From Bin5 sp034422415 (GTDB lineage: Bacteria > Chloroflexota > Anaerolineae > Caldilineales > Caldilineaceae): a stretch of DNA of 64,000 nt. A program made the translations under genes and the position numbers. Below are positions 50,776-59,227 of this stretch, piece after piece; within the stretch, counting starts at the first letter, position 1, and the number at the start of each line of letters is the position of its first letter. The stretch spans positions 3,534,001 to 3,598,000 of the forward strand of contig OZ241871.1 of the NCBI GenBank assembly GCA_965202955.1, read 5' to 3'. Below the pieces are notes generated by a model. The model did not search any database. It was not told the DNA's origin and saw only the letters and a program-made list of their open reading frames with translations.

Positions 50776-52338
50776 GTGACGACCCAAAAATTGAATCGAC
50801 GACAGTTGCTGCAGGGCATGGGGCTCGCGGCAACGGGCGCCGCCCTGGCCGCCTGTGTGCCGGCGGGCGCGCCCGCAGCCATGGGTGAAGACGGCGAGAT
50901 GGAGCCCCCCGACATCTGGGTGGCGACGAGCACGCCCTGCCCCGGCGGCGGCAACCCCGAACTCACCGCAGCCGTGCGCGACCATCTCCTCGAACTAACC
51001 GGGGTGCGCGTCAATGCCTACCTGCTGCCTCCCGGCGGCGCCAGGACCGAAAAGCTCAACCTGCTGATCGCTTCCGGCACCGAGCCCCTCGACGTCTTCG
51101 AGGGCGCCTGGCCCGACTTCAAAGGCATCGTCCATCCGCTCGACGATCTGCTTGAAGCCGGCGGCCAGAACATCCTCGCCGGTCACTCAGAGCTGGACTG
51201 GAAGATGATGAAGGACTTCGAAGGCACAACCTGGGGCTATCCCCGCTTGGGCCTGATGGGTCACACACACTTCCCCTATTTCCGCTCCGACTGGCTGGCC
51301 GAAGCCGGGCTCGACGTGCCCGACACCTGGGACGGCATGGAAGAGGCCTACCTCGCCATGCGCGGCAACCACCCCGAAGCCGTCATCACGACGATGGGCC
51401 GCCGCCACCTCATGTACAACACACTCGGCGCCTTCACCGACCACGGCTACTCACGCTGGATCGATCCGGCCGACAACATGCTCAAGCCGCCCGAACTGCA
51501 GGAGGGCTACCCCGATTGGCTGGCCCGCATGAACCAGTGGTGGGAGGACGGCTGGCTGCAGCAGGAGTCCTTCGCCAACCCCGACTACCGCTCCATGCTC
51601 AAGACCCTGACCATCGGCCTCTGGCTGGGCTGGTACTCACGCATCACCGGCTGGTGGTCTGATATCAGACGCGACGCCGGCTACGTCGAGGAAGACTACA
51701 TCCTCTCCCTCAAGATCGTCGGCCCCTCCGGCATCGCCAAGACCAACAACGCCGGCTCCAACACTGCCTACATGATCGCGCGCAAGTCCGAGCATCCTGA
51801 AGCGGTGATCAAGTATGTCAACTGGCTCTACAGCGGCGGCCCGGACGACGTGACCAACTACCTGATCGCTTCCTGGGGCATCCCCGGCAAAGACTGGGAA
51901 TGGGTGGATAAGGAAGCCAAGATCGCCCGCCAATTCTCGGCCGCGAGCCCTGTCTGCGAAGAGAAGTACTCGCGCGACTACCAGATCACCCTGGGCCTGG
52001 GCCCCGAAACATGGGCAACCGCGGTCCAGATCGAACAGGAAGACGGCAGCTACTTCTGGAACCGGCACTGGAAGCACATCAACACCTACTGGAACCAGTA
52101 CGATGGCGGCCGCATGCCCGTCGACTTCGACGTGCCCTACGACCGCACCGCCATTCGCGACCAGTTCCCCGGCGAAGTCGACCTCGAACGCTTCATCGAC
52201 GAGGAAAGCATCAAGTTCATCTCCGGTGCCCGCCCCTTGTCTGAATGGGATAGCTTCGTTGGCGACCTGCAAGGCGCCGGCCTCGACCGTTGGAGCGAAC
52301 TCTACACCCAGCAGTACCGGCTCTATCACCCAGCATAG
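50776..52338 (+). CDS. Extracellular solute-binding lipoprotein of a sugar ABC importer
   Basis: The protein has 520 residues from GTG 50776, preceded by AAAGGAG. The TTG at 50758 would put the Shine-Dalgarno inside the coding region. The signal peptide NRRQLLQGMGLAATGAALAAC has a twin-arginine-like pair and ends in a lipobox Cys, so the protein is a lipid-anchored receptor outside the membrane. The mature part has the cluster D/LplA-type layout (FRSDWLAEAGLDVPDTWDGM, NTAYMIARKSEHPEAVIKYVNWLYSG). The substrate is probably an oligosaccharide or sugar derivative. Permease genes follow after a strong hairpin. Confidence 0.88.
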   Translation: MTTQKLNRRQLLQGMGLAATGAALAACVPAGAPAAMGEDGEMEPPDIWVATSTPCPGGGNPELTAAVRDHLLELTGVRVNAYLLPPGGARTEKLNLLIASGTEPLDVFEGAWPDFKGIVHPLDDLLEAGGQNILAGHSELDWKMMKDFEGTTWGYPRLGLMGHTHFPYFRSDWLAEAGLDVPDTWDGMEEAYLAMRGNHPEAVITTMGRRHLMYNTLGAFTDHGYSRWIDPADNMLKPPELQEGYPDWLARMNQWWEDGWLQQESFANPDYRSMLKTLTIGLWLGWYSRITGWWSDIRRDAGYVEEDYILSLKIVGPSGIAKTNNAGSNTAYMIARKSEHPEAVIKYVNWLYSGGPDDVTNYLIASWGIPGKDWEWVDKEAKIARQFSAASPVCEEKYSRDYQITLGLGPETWATAVQIEQEDGSYFWNRHWKHINTYWNQYDGGRMPVDFDVPYDRTAIRDQFPGEVDLERFIDEESIKFISGARPLSEWDSFVGDLQGAGLDRWSELYTQQYRLYHPA

Positions 52339-52356
52339 ACGAGAAGCATTAACTGT

Positions 52357-52388
52357 GGAGAGAGGCGTTGTCCGCCTCTCTCCCTTTT
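52357..52388 (+). terminator. Hairpin with T tract between binding-protein and permease genes
   Basis: An 11-bp perfect stem (GGAGAGAGGCG / CGCCTCTCTCC) with a 5-nt loop, followed by CTTTT. Its position, 18 bases after the binding-protein stop, suggests partial termination or 3'-end protection. Either would make the binding protein more abundant than the permeases. Confidence 0.75.
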
Positions 52389-52417
52389 GCACGCCCTTCG
52401 TACCCGGAGGCAGATAG

Positions 52418-53410
52418 ATGCAGAACCTGGGCGGCGAGCAGCCAGGTTTGGCCGTAAACCCGGCCTCCCCTTCCTACACCGAACGCAAAGGCTGGCGCGA
52501 TGCCTGGCGCCAGATCAAGCGCGATCGCTTCCTCTATGCCCTGGCGGCAATCCCCCTCCTCTACTTTGTTATCTTCAGGTATCTCCCCATGGTCGGCGTT
52601 ATCATCGCTTTCCAGGACTACGACCCGTTCCTGGGAATTACCGATATCTTCCGCCTCGACCGATTTGTCGGCTTTAAGCACTTCCGCAACTTTTTCGACT
52701 CGATTTTCTTCTGGAATGTGATGCGCAACACCGTAGTCATCAGCCTTTACAAGCTGGTCTTCGGCTTCCCCGTGCCCATCATCCTGGCCCTGCTCATCAA
52801 CGAAGTCCGCATCCATCTCTTCCAACGCACAGTCCAGACCATCTCCTACCTGCCGCACTTCTTCTCCATGGTGGTGGCAGCCGGCATTGTGCGCGCCATG
52901 TTGACCCCCCAGGGCGGGTTGCTCAATCAACTCGTGGTCGCGCTGGGCGGCGAACCCAAAGCTTATCTGACCGACCCCGATCTCTTCCGCTCGATCATCG
53001 TCACCATGGACATCTGGCAGCACGCCGGCTGGAACAGCATCATCTTTCTGGCGGCTATGGCAACCATAAACCCGGAGATGTACGAAGCCGCCGCCATGGA
53101 CGGCGCCAACCGCTTCCAGCGCATGTGGCACGTTACGCTGCCGAGCATCTCCTTCGCCATCGTAATTATTCTCATCTTCCGCATCGGCGGCATGTTGGAC
53201 GCCGGTTTCGAGCAGATACTTCTGCTCTATTCGCCGTCGGTCTACTCCGTTTCAGACATTATCGACACCTACGTTTACCGGGCCGGGCTGATCGGCCGTC
53301 AATACTCCTTCGGCGCCGCGGTCGGTCTGTTCAAGTCGGTCCTGGCCCTCGCACTCATGTACATGGCCAACAAGATTTCCCAGAAGCTGGGCCAAGAGGG
53401 ACTCTGGTAG
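52418..53410 (+). CDS. Sugar ABC transporter permease, LplB type
   Basis: A 330-residue inner-membrane protein with about six spans after a cytoplasmic N-terminus of ~45 residues (DAWRQIKRDRFLYALAAIPLL). The BPD_transp_1 domain contains the EAA loop YEAAAMDGANRFQRMWHVTLPS that docks the ATPase. The long N-terminus and the IPLLYFVIFRYLPMVGVIIAFQDY motif are typical of the LplB/YteP group for plant-polysaccharide oligomers. GGAGGCAG precedes the ATG. The partner permease starts 9 bases after its stop. Confidence 0.92.
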   Translation: MQNLGGEQPGLAVNPASPSYTERKGWRDAWRQIKRDRFLYALAAIPLLYFVIFRYLPMVGVIIAFQDYDPFLGITDIFRLDRFVGFKHFRNFFDSIFFWNVMRNTVVISLYKLVFGFPVPIILALLINEVRIHLFQRTVQTISYLPHFFSMVVAAGIVRAMLTPQGGLLNQLVVALGGEPKAYLTDPDLFRSIIVTMDIWQHAGWNSIIFLAAMATINPEMYEAAAMDGANRFQRMWHVTLPSISFAIVIILIFRIGGMLDAGFEQILLLYSPSVYSVSDIIDTYVYRAGLIGRQYSFGAAVGLFKSVLALALMYMANKISQKLGQEGLW

Positions 53411-53419
53411 GAGCGCGCC

Positions 53420-54310
53420 ATGAAATACTCCGCAGGCGAAAAGCTGTTCGACTGGCTCAACATCCTGCTCCTCACCCTCCTGACCCTTGTCTTTCTGCTT
53501 CCCTTCCTCTCGGTTGTCTCCACCTCGTTAATCAGCGGCAAAGAGTATGCCCTGCGCGGTCTGTTCATCCTCTATCCCAAACAGCCCGTCATCACCGCCT
53601 ATGAACTGCTGCTGGGCCAGGGTTCGCTCGTCTGGACCTCTCTCGGCGTCACCTTCGCTCGCGTCACCGTCGGCACAGGACTCAATCTGTTTCTCACCTT
53701 CCCCCTGGCCTACGTCCTTTCCAAGCGCAATCTATACGGCCGCGTCCCCATCACGATGTTTATCTTCTTCACAATGCTTTTTCACGGCGGCCTCATCCCC
53801 AACTTTGTTCTGGTCGAAAAGCTCAACCTTCTCAATAGCTTCTGGTCCATGATTCTCCCACCCTTGATTAATCCCTGGTGGCTGCTGATCATGCGCAACT
53901 TCATGCTCGCCATTCCCGATGAGTTGGAAGAAGCCGCCATCATGGACGGCGCCAACCCGCTCACCGTGCTGTTGCGCGTCTACCTCCCGCTCTCCATGCC
54001 CGTCATCGCCACCATCGGCCTCTGGTACGCCGTCATGCACTGGAACTCGTGGTTCGACGCCGCCATCTATCTCAATACGCCCGCCAAGTTCCCCCTGCAG
54101 CTGGTGCTGCGCGGCATCCTCGAATTCGGCACCGGCCAGTACGGCGACGCCTCCGGTCTTGCAGAAATGACCGAGCTGATCGACCCGCCGCCTGCCGAAT
54201 CCCTCAAAGCCGCCATGATCGTCGTCACCACCGCGCCCATTCTGATGATCTATCCCTTCATCCAGCGCTACTTCGTCAAGGGCATCATGCTCGGCTCCAT
54301 CAAGGGTTGA
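53420..54310 (+). CDS. Carbohydrate ABC transporter permease, LplC/YtcP type
   Basis: A 296-residue six-span permease with the EAA motif LEEAAIMDGANPLTVLLRVYLPLS and the C-terminal IQRYFVKGIMLGSIKG typical of the LplC/YtcP group. LISGKEYALRGLFILYPKQP is also characteristic. AGGAGCGCG precedes the ATG. It forms a heterodimer with the upstream permease. No ATPase gene is present in the window; relatives commonly use a shared MsmX-like ATPase encoded elsewhere. Confidence 0.92.
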   Translation: MKYSAGEKLFDWLNILLLTLLTLVFLLPFLSVVSTSLISGKEYALRGLFILYPKQPVITAYELLLGQGSLVWTSLGVTFARVTVGTGLNLFLTFPLAYVLSKRNLYGRVPITMFIFFTMLFHGGLIPNFVLVEKLNLLNSFWSMILPPLINPWWLLIMRNFMLAIPDELEEAAIMDGANPLTVLLRVYLPLSMPVIATIGLWYAVMHWNSWFDAAIYLNTPAKFPLQLVLRGILEFGTGQYGDASGLAEMTELIDPPPAESLKAAMIVVTTAPILMIYPFIQRYFVKGIMLGSIKG

Positions 54311-54315
54311 CCACA

Positions 54316-55224
54316 ATGGATAGCACATTTCACGGCGCGTGGCCCGCGCTCGTCACTCCCGCAACTGCCGACGGCGGCGTCAACCTCGCCGTCCTCCGCG
54401 ATTTGGTCGACTGGCTGCTCGACAAAAAGGTCGATGGCCTCTACATTTGCGGCGGCACAGGTGAAGGTCTCCTCTTGCCCCCCGCCGAGCGCCGCGCCGC
54501 CGTCGAGTCGGTTGTGGCGCAGGTCGGCGGCCGCGTCCCGACCATCGTCCACGTCGGCAGCATCAGCACACGCGAAGCCGTCGCGCTTTCCGCCCACGCC
54601 CAGGAAACCGGCGCCGACGGCGTGAGCTCTGTGCTGCCCGTCTACCTCGGCGGCCTAGAGGCCAGCTACCGCCATTACGAGGCGATCGCCGCAGCCGCGC
54701 CCGGCCTCCCCTTCTTCCCCTACATCTTCGGCGGCCAGAACGACGCAGTTTCGCTGATGCGCGAGCTCCTCTGCCGCATCCCCACCATCTCTGGCGCAAA
54801 GTACACCGGCCCAAGCATGTTCGAGCTGGCGCAGATCATCGAACTTGGCGACGCGCACCCGCACGACAAGGACTGGACCATCTTCTCCGGCATGGACGAA
54901 CAGTGCCTCTTCGCTCTGATGATGGGCGCGCCGGGCAACATCGGCACAACGCTCAATGTCATGCCCGGCCCCTACCGCCTGATGCGCGAAAGTTACGAAG
55001 CAGGCGTTGTTGCACAGGCCCTGGAACTGCAAAAGCGGGCTAATCGCTTGACCGCAGTGATGATTGAACATGGCGTCGCCGCCGCCATGCGCGTGGCCCT
55101 GAAACGCCTCGGATTCGACTGCGGCGATCCCCGCCTCCCTCAGGAGCCCATTACTGCCGCCAAAGAGGAAAGGATGGCCGCCGAGCTCGAAGAGGCAGAC
55201 TTGGCCGCGCTGGCCGCGTTGTAA
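54316..55224 (+). CDS. Dihydrodipicolinate synthase/N-acetylneuraminate lyase family aldolase
   Basis: A 302-residue class I aldolase (TIM barrel) that starts 5 bases after the permease stop. The family motifs GLYICGGTGEGLLLPPAERR (pyruvate-carboxylate site), Tyr in SSVLPVYLGGLEASYRHYEAIA, and the Schiff-base lysine in TISGAKYTGPSMFEL are present. Tight linkage to the sugar importer suggests cleavage of an imported keto-acid sugar rather than lysine biosynthesis (inference). N-acetylneuraminate-lyase-like and 2-keto-3-deoxy-acid aldolases are possible; DapA itself is less likely. Confidence 0.88.
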   Translation: MDSTFHGAWPALVTPATADGGVNLAVLRDLVDWLLDKKVDGLYICGGTGEGLLLPPAERRAAVESVVAQVGGRVPTIVHVGSISTREAVALSAHAQETGADGVSSVLPVYLGGLEASYRHYEAIAAAAPGLPFFPYIFGGQNDAVSLMRELLCRIPTISGAKYTGPSMFELAQIIELGDAHPHDKDWTIFSGMDEQCLFALMMGAPGNIGTTLNVMPGPYRLMRESYEAGVVAQALELQKRANRLTAVMIEHGVAAAMRVALKRLGFDCGDPRLPQEPITAAKEERMAAELEEADLAALAAL

Positions 55225-55366
55225 ATGCCAGCCCTCGCTGGACCGTACCGTACCAAGATAGCGTTGCTTCCTCCATTTGACCGATCAACACTCGAAGCGT
55301 AGCAAGGGCAAAATCGCGCAAATGTAGGCAATGCGCGGTTCAGATCAGCCACTGCGAGAACCTCAG

Positions 55367-56881
55367 ATGTCCTTCTTTGCCAAGCTCGAAGCGGCCGCAC
55401 GACGCAACGACACGCTGTTGTGCGTCGGCCTTGACCCCACGCCGGAAGCCTGCCCCCAACAGTTCACCGTCGTCGATCAGTCGACTCGCAATGGGTCAAC
55501 CGGCACATCTGACGCGGTCTGCGACTCGCTCTTGCGGTGGAATCTCGCCGTCATCGAGGCAACCTCCGACCTGGTCTGCTGCTATAAGCCCAACATCGCC
55601 TTCTACGAAGCGCTGGGGCAGCCGGGCATGGCCCTCCTGCGTCAGACAATTGACGCAGTTCCCGACGGGATTCCCGTCCTCCTCGACGCCAAACGCGGCG
55701 ACATCGGCTCCACCGCCGCTGCCTACGCCCGCGCCTGCTTCGATGAACTTGGTGTAGACGCGGTCACGCTCAGCCCCTATCTGGGACAGGACAGCATCGC
55801 GCCTTTCGCCGCTTACGAAGGCAAGGGTCTTTTCGTCCTTTGCCACACCTCCAACCCCGCTGCGGGTGCCCTGCAAAAACTTTCCGTGGGCAGTGACGGA
55901 CTGCCACTCTACATGCAAGTGGCGAAGGAAGCAGTTAGCTGGTCGCCGTCTGTAGGGCTGGTCGTCGGCGCCACCTATCCCGAGGCCCTGGCCGACGTGC
56001 GCAGCCTTGCACCCGACACCTGGCTTCTCGTGCCGGGCATAGGCGCTCAGGGCGGTGACCTAGAGGCGGCCATGTCAGCCGGCCTGCGCCCCGACGGATT
56101 GGGTCTGCTCGTTGCGGCCACCCGCAGCATTACCCAGTCGGAGGACCACCATCGCGCCGCGCAAGAGTTGAAAGAGCGAATCAACCGCTACAGGGCTCCG
56201 CTACGTTCGAGGCCGAGAGGAAAGAACACCGCCTCGGTTCCGCCGGAATCTCATCAGCACAGGGAATTGATCACTGGCTTGGCAGAATTAGGTGCACTCC
56301 AGTTCGGCGACTTCACTTTAGCTAGTGGTAGACGGTCTTCACTCTACGTTGACCTGCGCCTGCTCATCAGCCAGCCGAGTCTCATGCAGTCTGCAGCGCG
56401 CGCCTACGCTAAGTTACTTGAATCTCTCGACTGCGACCGCATCGCCGGAATCCCCTACGCCGCGCTGCCAATCGGCGCCGCAGTCTCCTTGGCCAGCGGC
56501 GTTCCCTTGATCTTCAATCGTAAGGAAGCCAAACACCACGGCCTGGGCAGGGAAATCGAGGGCATCTGGAATCGAGGTGAGAGGGTAATCATCATCGAAG
56601 ACTTGATTACAACCGGCGGTAGCATCGTAACTTCAGTCGAGCTTTTTCGAGATGCTGGGCTTGTCGTCGAGGACGCGATTGTACTGCTGGATCGGCAGCA
56701 AGGCGGAATCGAGAACTTGCAGAAGGCCGGCATCCGCGTCCACAGCGTTCTCGCGCTTGACGAGGTCTTGCAACTCTTGGCGGCCACGGAATACATTCCC
56801 AAAGAGATTCAACAGTCTCTATTGGATTCAGGAACGATGACTGACGGCGCGACGTCCAGTACCGGAGAGGGAGGGGAGTGA
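55367..56881 (+). CDS. pyrF-pyrE: Bifunctional orotidine-5'-phosphate decarboxylase / orotate phosphoribosyltransferase
   Basis: A 504-residue fusion catalysing the last two steps of UMP synthesis, in the order decarboxylase then transferase (opposite to animal UMP synthase). Residues 1-285 are the PyrF type 2 form: TLLCVGLDPTPEACPQQF, CYKPNIAFYEALG, the catalytic VLLDAKRGDIGSTAAAYARA, and LVPGIGAQGGDLEAA. A short basic linker leads to PyrE (about 308-504): ALQFGDFTLASGRRSSLYVDLR, FNRKEAKHHGLGREIEG, and the PRPP loop VIIIEDLITTGGSIVTSVELF. The start at 55367 is preferred over 55331 because MSFFAKLEAAARRNDTLLCVG matches PyrF. pyrD overlaps its stop by 4 bases. Confidence 0.93.
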   Translation: MSFFAKLEAAARRNDTLLCVGLDPTPEACPQQFTVVDQSTRNGSTGTSDAVCDSLLRWNLAVIEATSDLVCCYKPNIAFYEALGQPGMALLRQTIDAVPDGIPVLLDAKRGDIGSTAAAYARACFDELGVDAVTLSPYLGQDSIAPFAAYEGKGLFVLCHTSNPAAGALQKLSVGSDGLPLYMQVAKEAVSWSPSVGLVVGATYPEALADVRSLAPDTWLLVPGIGAQGGDLEAAMSAGLRPDGLGLLVAATRSITQSEDHHRAAQELKERINRYRAPLRSRPRGKNTASVPPESHQHRELITGLAELGALQFGDFTLASGRRSSLYVDLRLLISQPSLMQSAARAYAKLLESLDCDRIAGIPYAALPIGAAVSLASGVPLIFNRKEAKHHGLGREIEGIWNRGERVIIIEDLITTGGSIVTSVELFRDAGLVVEDAIVLLDRQQGGIENLQKAGIRVHSVLALDEVLQLLAATEYIPKEIQQSLLDSGTMTDGATSSTGEGGE

Positions 56882-57885
56882 GCAAATTGAGCCGGGACCG
56901 TCTCAATCTGTCAGTAACATTTCTTGGCCGCGAGCTATCCACGCCATTGGTTCTGGCCAGTGGCATCTGGGGCACAACCGTCAGCCTCTTGGAGCGCGCC
57001 GCTGCCGACGGCTGCGGCGCAGTTACCGCCAAGAGTTGCGGCCCGGCCCCACGCAGCGGCCACGTCAACCCGTCATGCATCGATTGGGGCGGTGGCCTTC
57101 TCAACGCGATCGGCCTCGCAAACCCCGGCGTGGAAGAGGAGGTCGGCCTGCTGCGGGAAGCCAGGGCGCGGCTGCAACCGCGCGGCGTTCTCGTGCTGGC
57201 CAGTATCTTTGCCGGCACAGCCGCCGAGTTCGGCGAGGTCGCCCGCCGCATGTCCCAGGCGCGGCCCCACGGGATCGAAGTGAACATCTCCTGCCCCAAT
57301 GTTGAGGACAGCTTCGGTGAACCCTTCGCCGCCAACGCCGACTCTGCCGCCGCAGTGACCGAATACGTAAAGGACGCCGTCGCCGGCCAGGATGTCCCGG
57401 TAATCGTCAAGCTTGCGCCAAATGTGCCCAGTGTGGGGCGCATCGCCGCGGCGGTCGTGGAGGCCGGCGCCGACGCGCTTTGCGCCATCAACACGATGCC
57501 AGGGTTGATCATCGACCCCCGCAGCGGCCAGCCGGTCCTCGCCAACCGCAGCGGCGGCATCAGCGGGCCCGCCCTCAAACCGATCGCGCTCAAAGCCGTC
57601 TACGACGCCCGCAAGGCCTGTCCCCACACGCCCATCATCGGCACCGGTGGCGTCAGCACAGGACAGGACGCAGTCGAGATGCTGATGGCCGGCGCGACCG
57701 TCGTCGGCGTCGGCAGCGCCATCTACCAGCGCGGCGAAAACGCCATCCAGCTGATTCGCGCCGAGCTCCAGGAGTGGATGGCCGCGCAGGGCGAAACCGC
57801 AATCGCCGACCTGCACGACCGCGCCCACCGCGAACCGCTCTACGCGACAACCCCATCCACGCCCCCTGCCCCGGTTGCGGCTTAA
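56878..57885 (+). CDS. pyrD: Dihydroorotate dehydrogenase, class 1-like
   Basis: The 335-residue flavoprotein oxidises dihydroorotate to orotate. It starts at GTG 56878 within GTGA, overlapping the pyrFE stop. FMN-binding blocks include PLVLASGIWGTTVSLLERA, GGLLNAIGLANPGVEEEV, EVNISCPNVEDSFGEPFAANAD, VIVKLAPNVPSVGRIA, AINTMPGLIIDPRSG and IGTGGVSTGQDAVEMLMAGATVVGVGSAI. The pattern fits the cytosolic class 1B-type catalytic subunit, but no pyrK electron-transfer subunit lies beside it in the window. The last ~30 residues are a variable tail. Confidence 0.93.
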   Translation: MSKLSRDRLNLSVTFLGRELSTPLVLASGIWGTTVSLLERAAADGCGAVTAKSCGPAPRSGHVNPSCIDWGGGLLNAIGLANPGVEEEVGLLREARARLQPRGVLVLASIFAGTAAEFGEVARRMSQARPHGIEVNISCPNVEDSFGEPFAANADSAAAVTEYVKDAVAGQDVPVIVKLAPNVPSVGRIAAAVVEAGADALCAINTMPGLIIDPRSGQPVLANRSGGISGPALKPIALKAVYDARKACPHTPIIGTGGVSTGQDAVEMLMAGATVVGVGSAIYQRGENAIQLIRAELQEWMAAQGETAIADLHDRAHREPLYATTPSTPPAPVAA

Positions 57886-57918
57886 ACGAGCAATAGCCCC
57901 GCGAGCAGTTGCAGCTCC

Positions 57919-59007
57919 CTAAACAATCAGCATCGCGTCGCCGAAGCTGTAGAAACGGTATCCCTCCTCTTTCGCCGCTTCATAAGTCCGCAGCAGCATC
58001 TGCCGGCCCCTGTCTGCGTTCTCAGGATCAGCCTGGCCCAGAAAAGCGCTTACCATCATCAGCAACGAGGAGCGCGGCAGGTGGAAATTCGTCAACAGCG
58101 CGTCAACCATCCGAAATCGGTAGCCCGGGTAGATGAACAGGTCCACCTCAGCCTCATATGGGGCAACGCTCGCCCCCCGCCCTCCGTCCGCGCCGTACGG
58201 CTCGATGCCCTGCGCGCCGGTGGCCGCAAACTCCAGCGCCCGCGCAGATGTAGTCCCGACCGAAACTACGCGGCCCCCTTGCTTCCTCGCCGTGTTTATA
58301 GCGTCCGCTGACGCCGCCAACAGCTGCGCCCACTCCCGGTGAATCCGGTGCTCCGCCACCCTTTCCGCCGTGACAGGCCCGAATGTATCCAGTCCCACGT
58401 GCAACGTGATCGTCTCCCAGCCGGTCCCTTGCCTGGCAAGAGCCTTCAGCAGGTCCGGCGAGAAGTGCAGACCGGCCGTCGGCGCCGCCACGCTGCCCTC
58501 GGGCCGGCTGTACACCGTCTGATAGCGCCCCCTGTCTCCGGCGAATTCCTGGATGTATGGCGGCAATGGAATCTCGCCCAGCGACGCCAGTTCTTCCGCG
58601 ATCGGCTCCGAAAAGCGCACCGTTCGCAGGCCGCCCGCGCCTTCCGCCGCAATTTCCAACCGGATCGGACGAGCATCCAACTCCAGCGCCGCGCCGGCCC
58701 GCAGACCCCGCCCGCGCACGAGACAGCTCCACTCCCGGCCGGCGTCGTCCAACTGCCGCAGAAGAAAAATCTCCACCGCCCCGTCCGTGGACTTGCGGCC
58801 GTGCAGGCGCGCCGGAATGACGCGGCTGTCATTGGCCACCAGAACGTCCCCCGCCCGCAGAAAGGCGCCGATCTCCCTGAACGCGGCATGTTCGACCCGC
58901 CCCGTTTCCCGTTCCAGGACCAACAAACGGCTGCTGTCGCGCGGTTCCGCCGGCTGCTGAGCAATAAAGCTTTTCGGAAGGTCGTAATCAAACAGATCGG
59001 TACGCAT
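57919..59007 (-). CDS. queA: S-adenosylmethionine:tRNA ribosyltransferase-isomerase
   Basis: A 362-residue enzyme that makes epoxyqueuosine on tRNA from preQ1. It begins MRTDLFDYDLPKSFIAQQPAEPRDSSRLLVLER, the hallmark of QueA. RVIPARLHGRK, VEIFLLRQL, QTVYSRPEGSVAAPTAGLHFSPDLL, TLHVGLDTFGPV, and the late FHLPRSSLLMMVSAFLG and RFYSFGDAMLIV follow in family order. The start at 59007 is used because conserved sequence begins there. No other queuosine gene is nearby. It is convergent with pyrD (33-base gap) and divergent from the acylase gene. Confidence 0.96.
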   Translation of the reverse strand: MRTDLFDYDLPKSFIAQQPAEPRDSSRLLVLERETGRVEHAAFREIGAFLRAGDVLVANDSRVIPARLHGRKSTDGAVEIFLLRQLDDAGREWSCLVRGRGLRAGAALELDARPIRLEIAAEGAGGLRTVRFSEPIAEELASLGEIPLPPYIQEFAGDRGRYQTVYSRPEGSVAAPTAGLHFSPDLLKALARQGTGWETITLHVGLDTFGPVTAERVAEHRIHREWAQLLAASADAINTARKQGGRVVSVGTTSARALEFAATGAQGIEPYGADGGRGASVAPYEAEVDLFIYPGYRFRMVDALLTNFHLPRSSLLMMVSAFLGQADPENADRGRQMLLRTYEAAKEEGYRFYSFGDAMLIV

Positions 59008-59099
59008 AGGATGACCGCTCAGATCACAGCTCGCAGCGCCGCCGCTTACGGTTCGATCGCTGGCAACGAGGCGGAGCCAGTTGGATTGTCGAACGATTT

Positions 59100-59127
59100 C
59101 ACCTGGTTTTATCACAGGTGTTAGAAT
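59100..59127 (+). promoter_or_regulatory. Promoter with overlapping inverted repeat, acylase/queA divergent region
   Basis: TGT plus TAGAAT (59119-59127) is an extended -10 with five of six bases, about 100 bases before the acylase start. A perfect 6-bp inverted repeat CACCTG-9 nt-CAGGTG (59100-59120) abuts and overlaps the TGn element. It would be well placed as an operator. No regulator gene is adjacent. Confidence 0.4.
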
Positions 59128-59227
59128 CGAGGAAGCGTGCGACGGACCGGATTCGGCGGCAATCTCTGACCCGAGAGCCCGCCCAACTGAGGCAGTTGAA
59201 CTCGAACCGTTACGGAATTAGAGTCCT

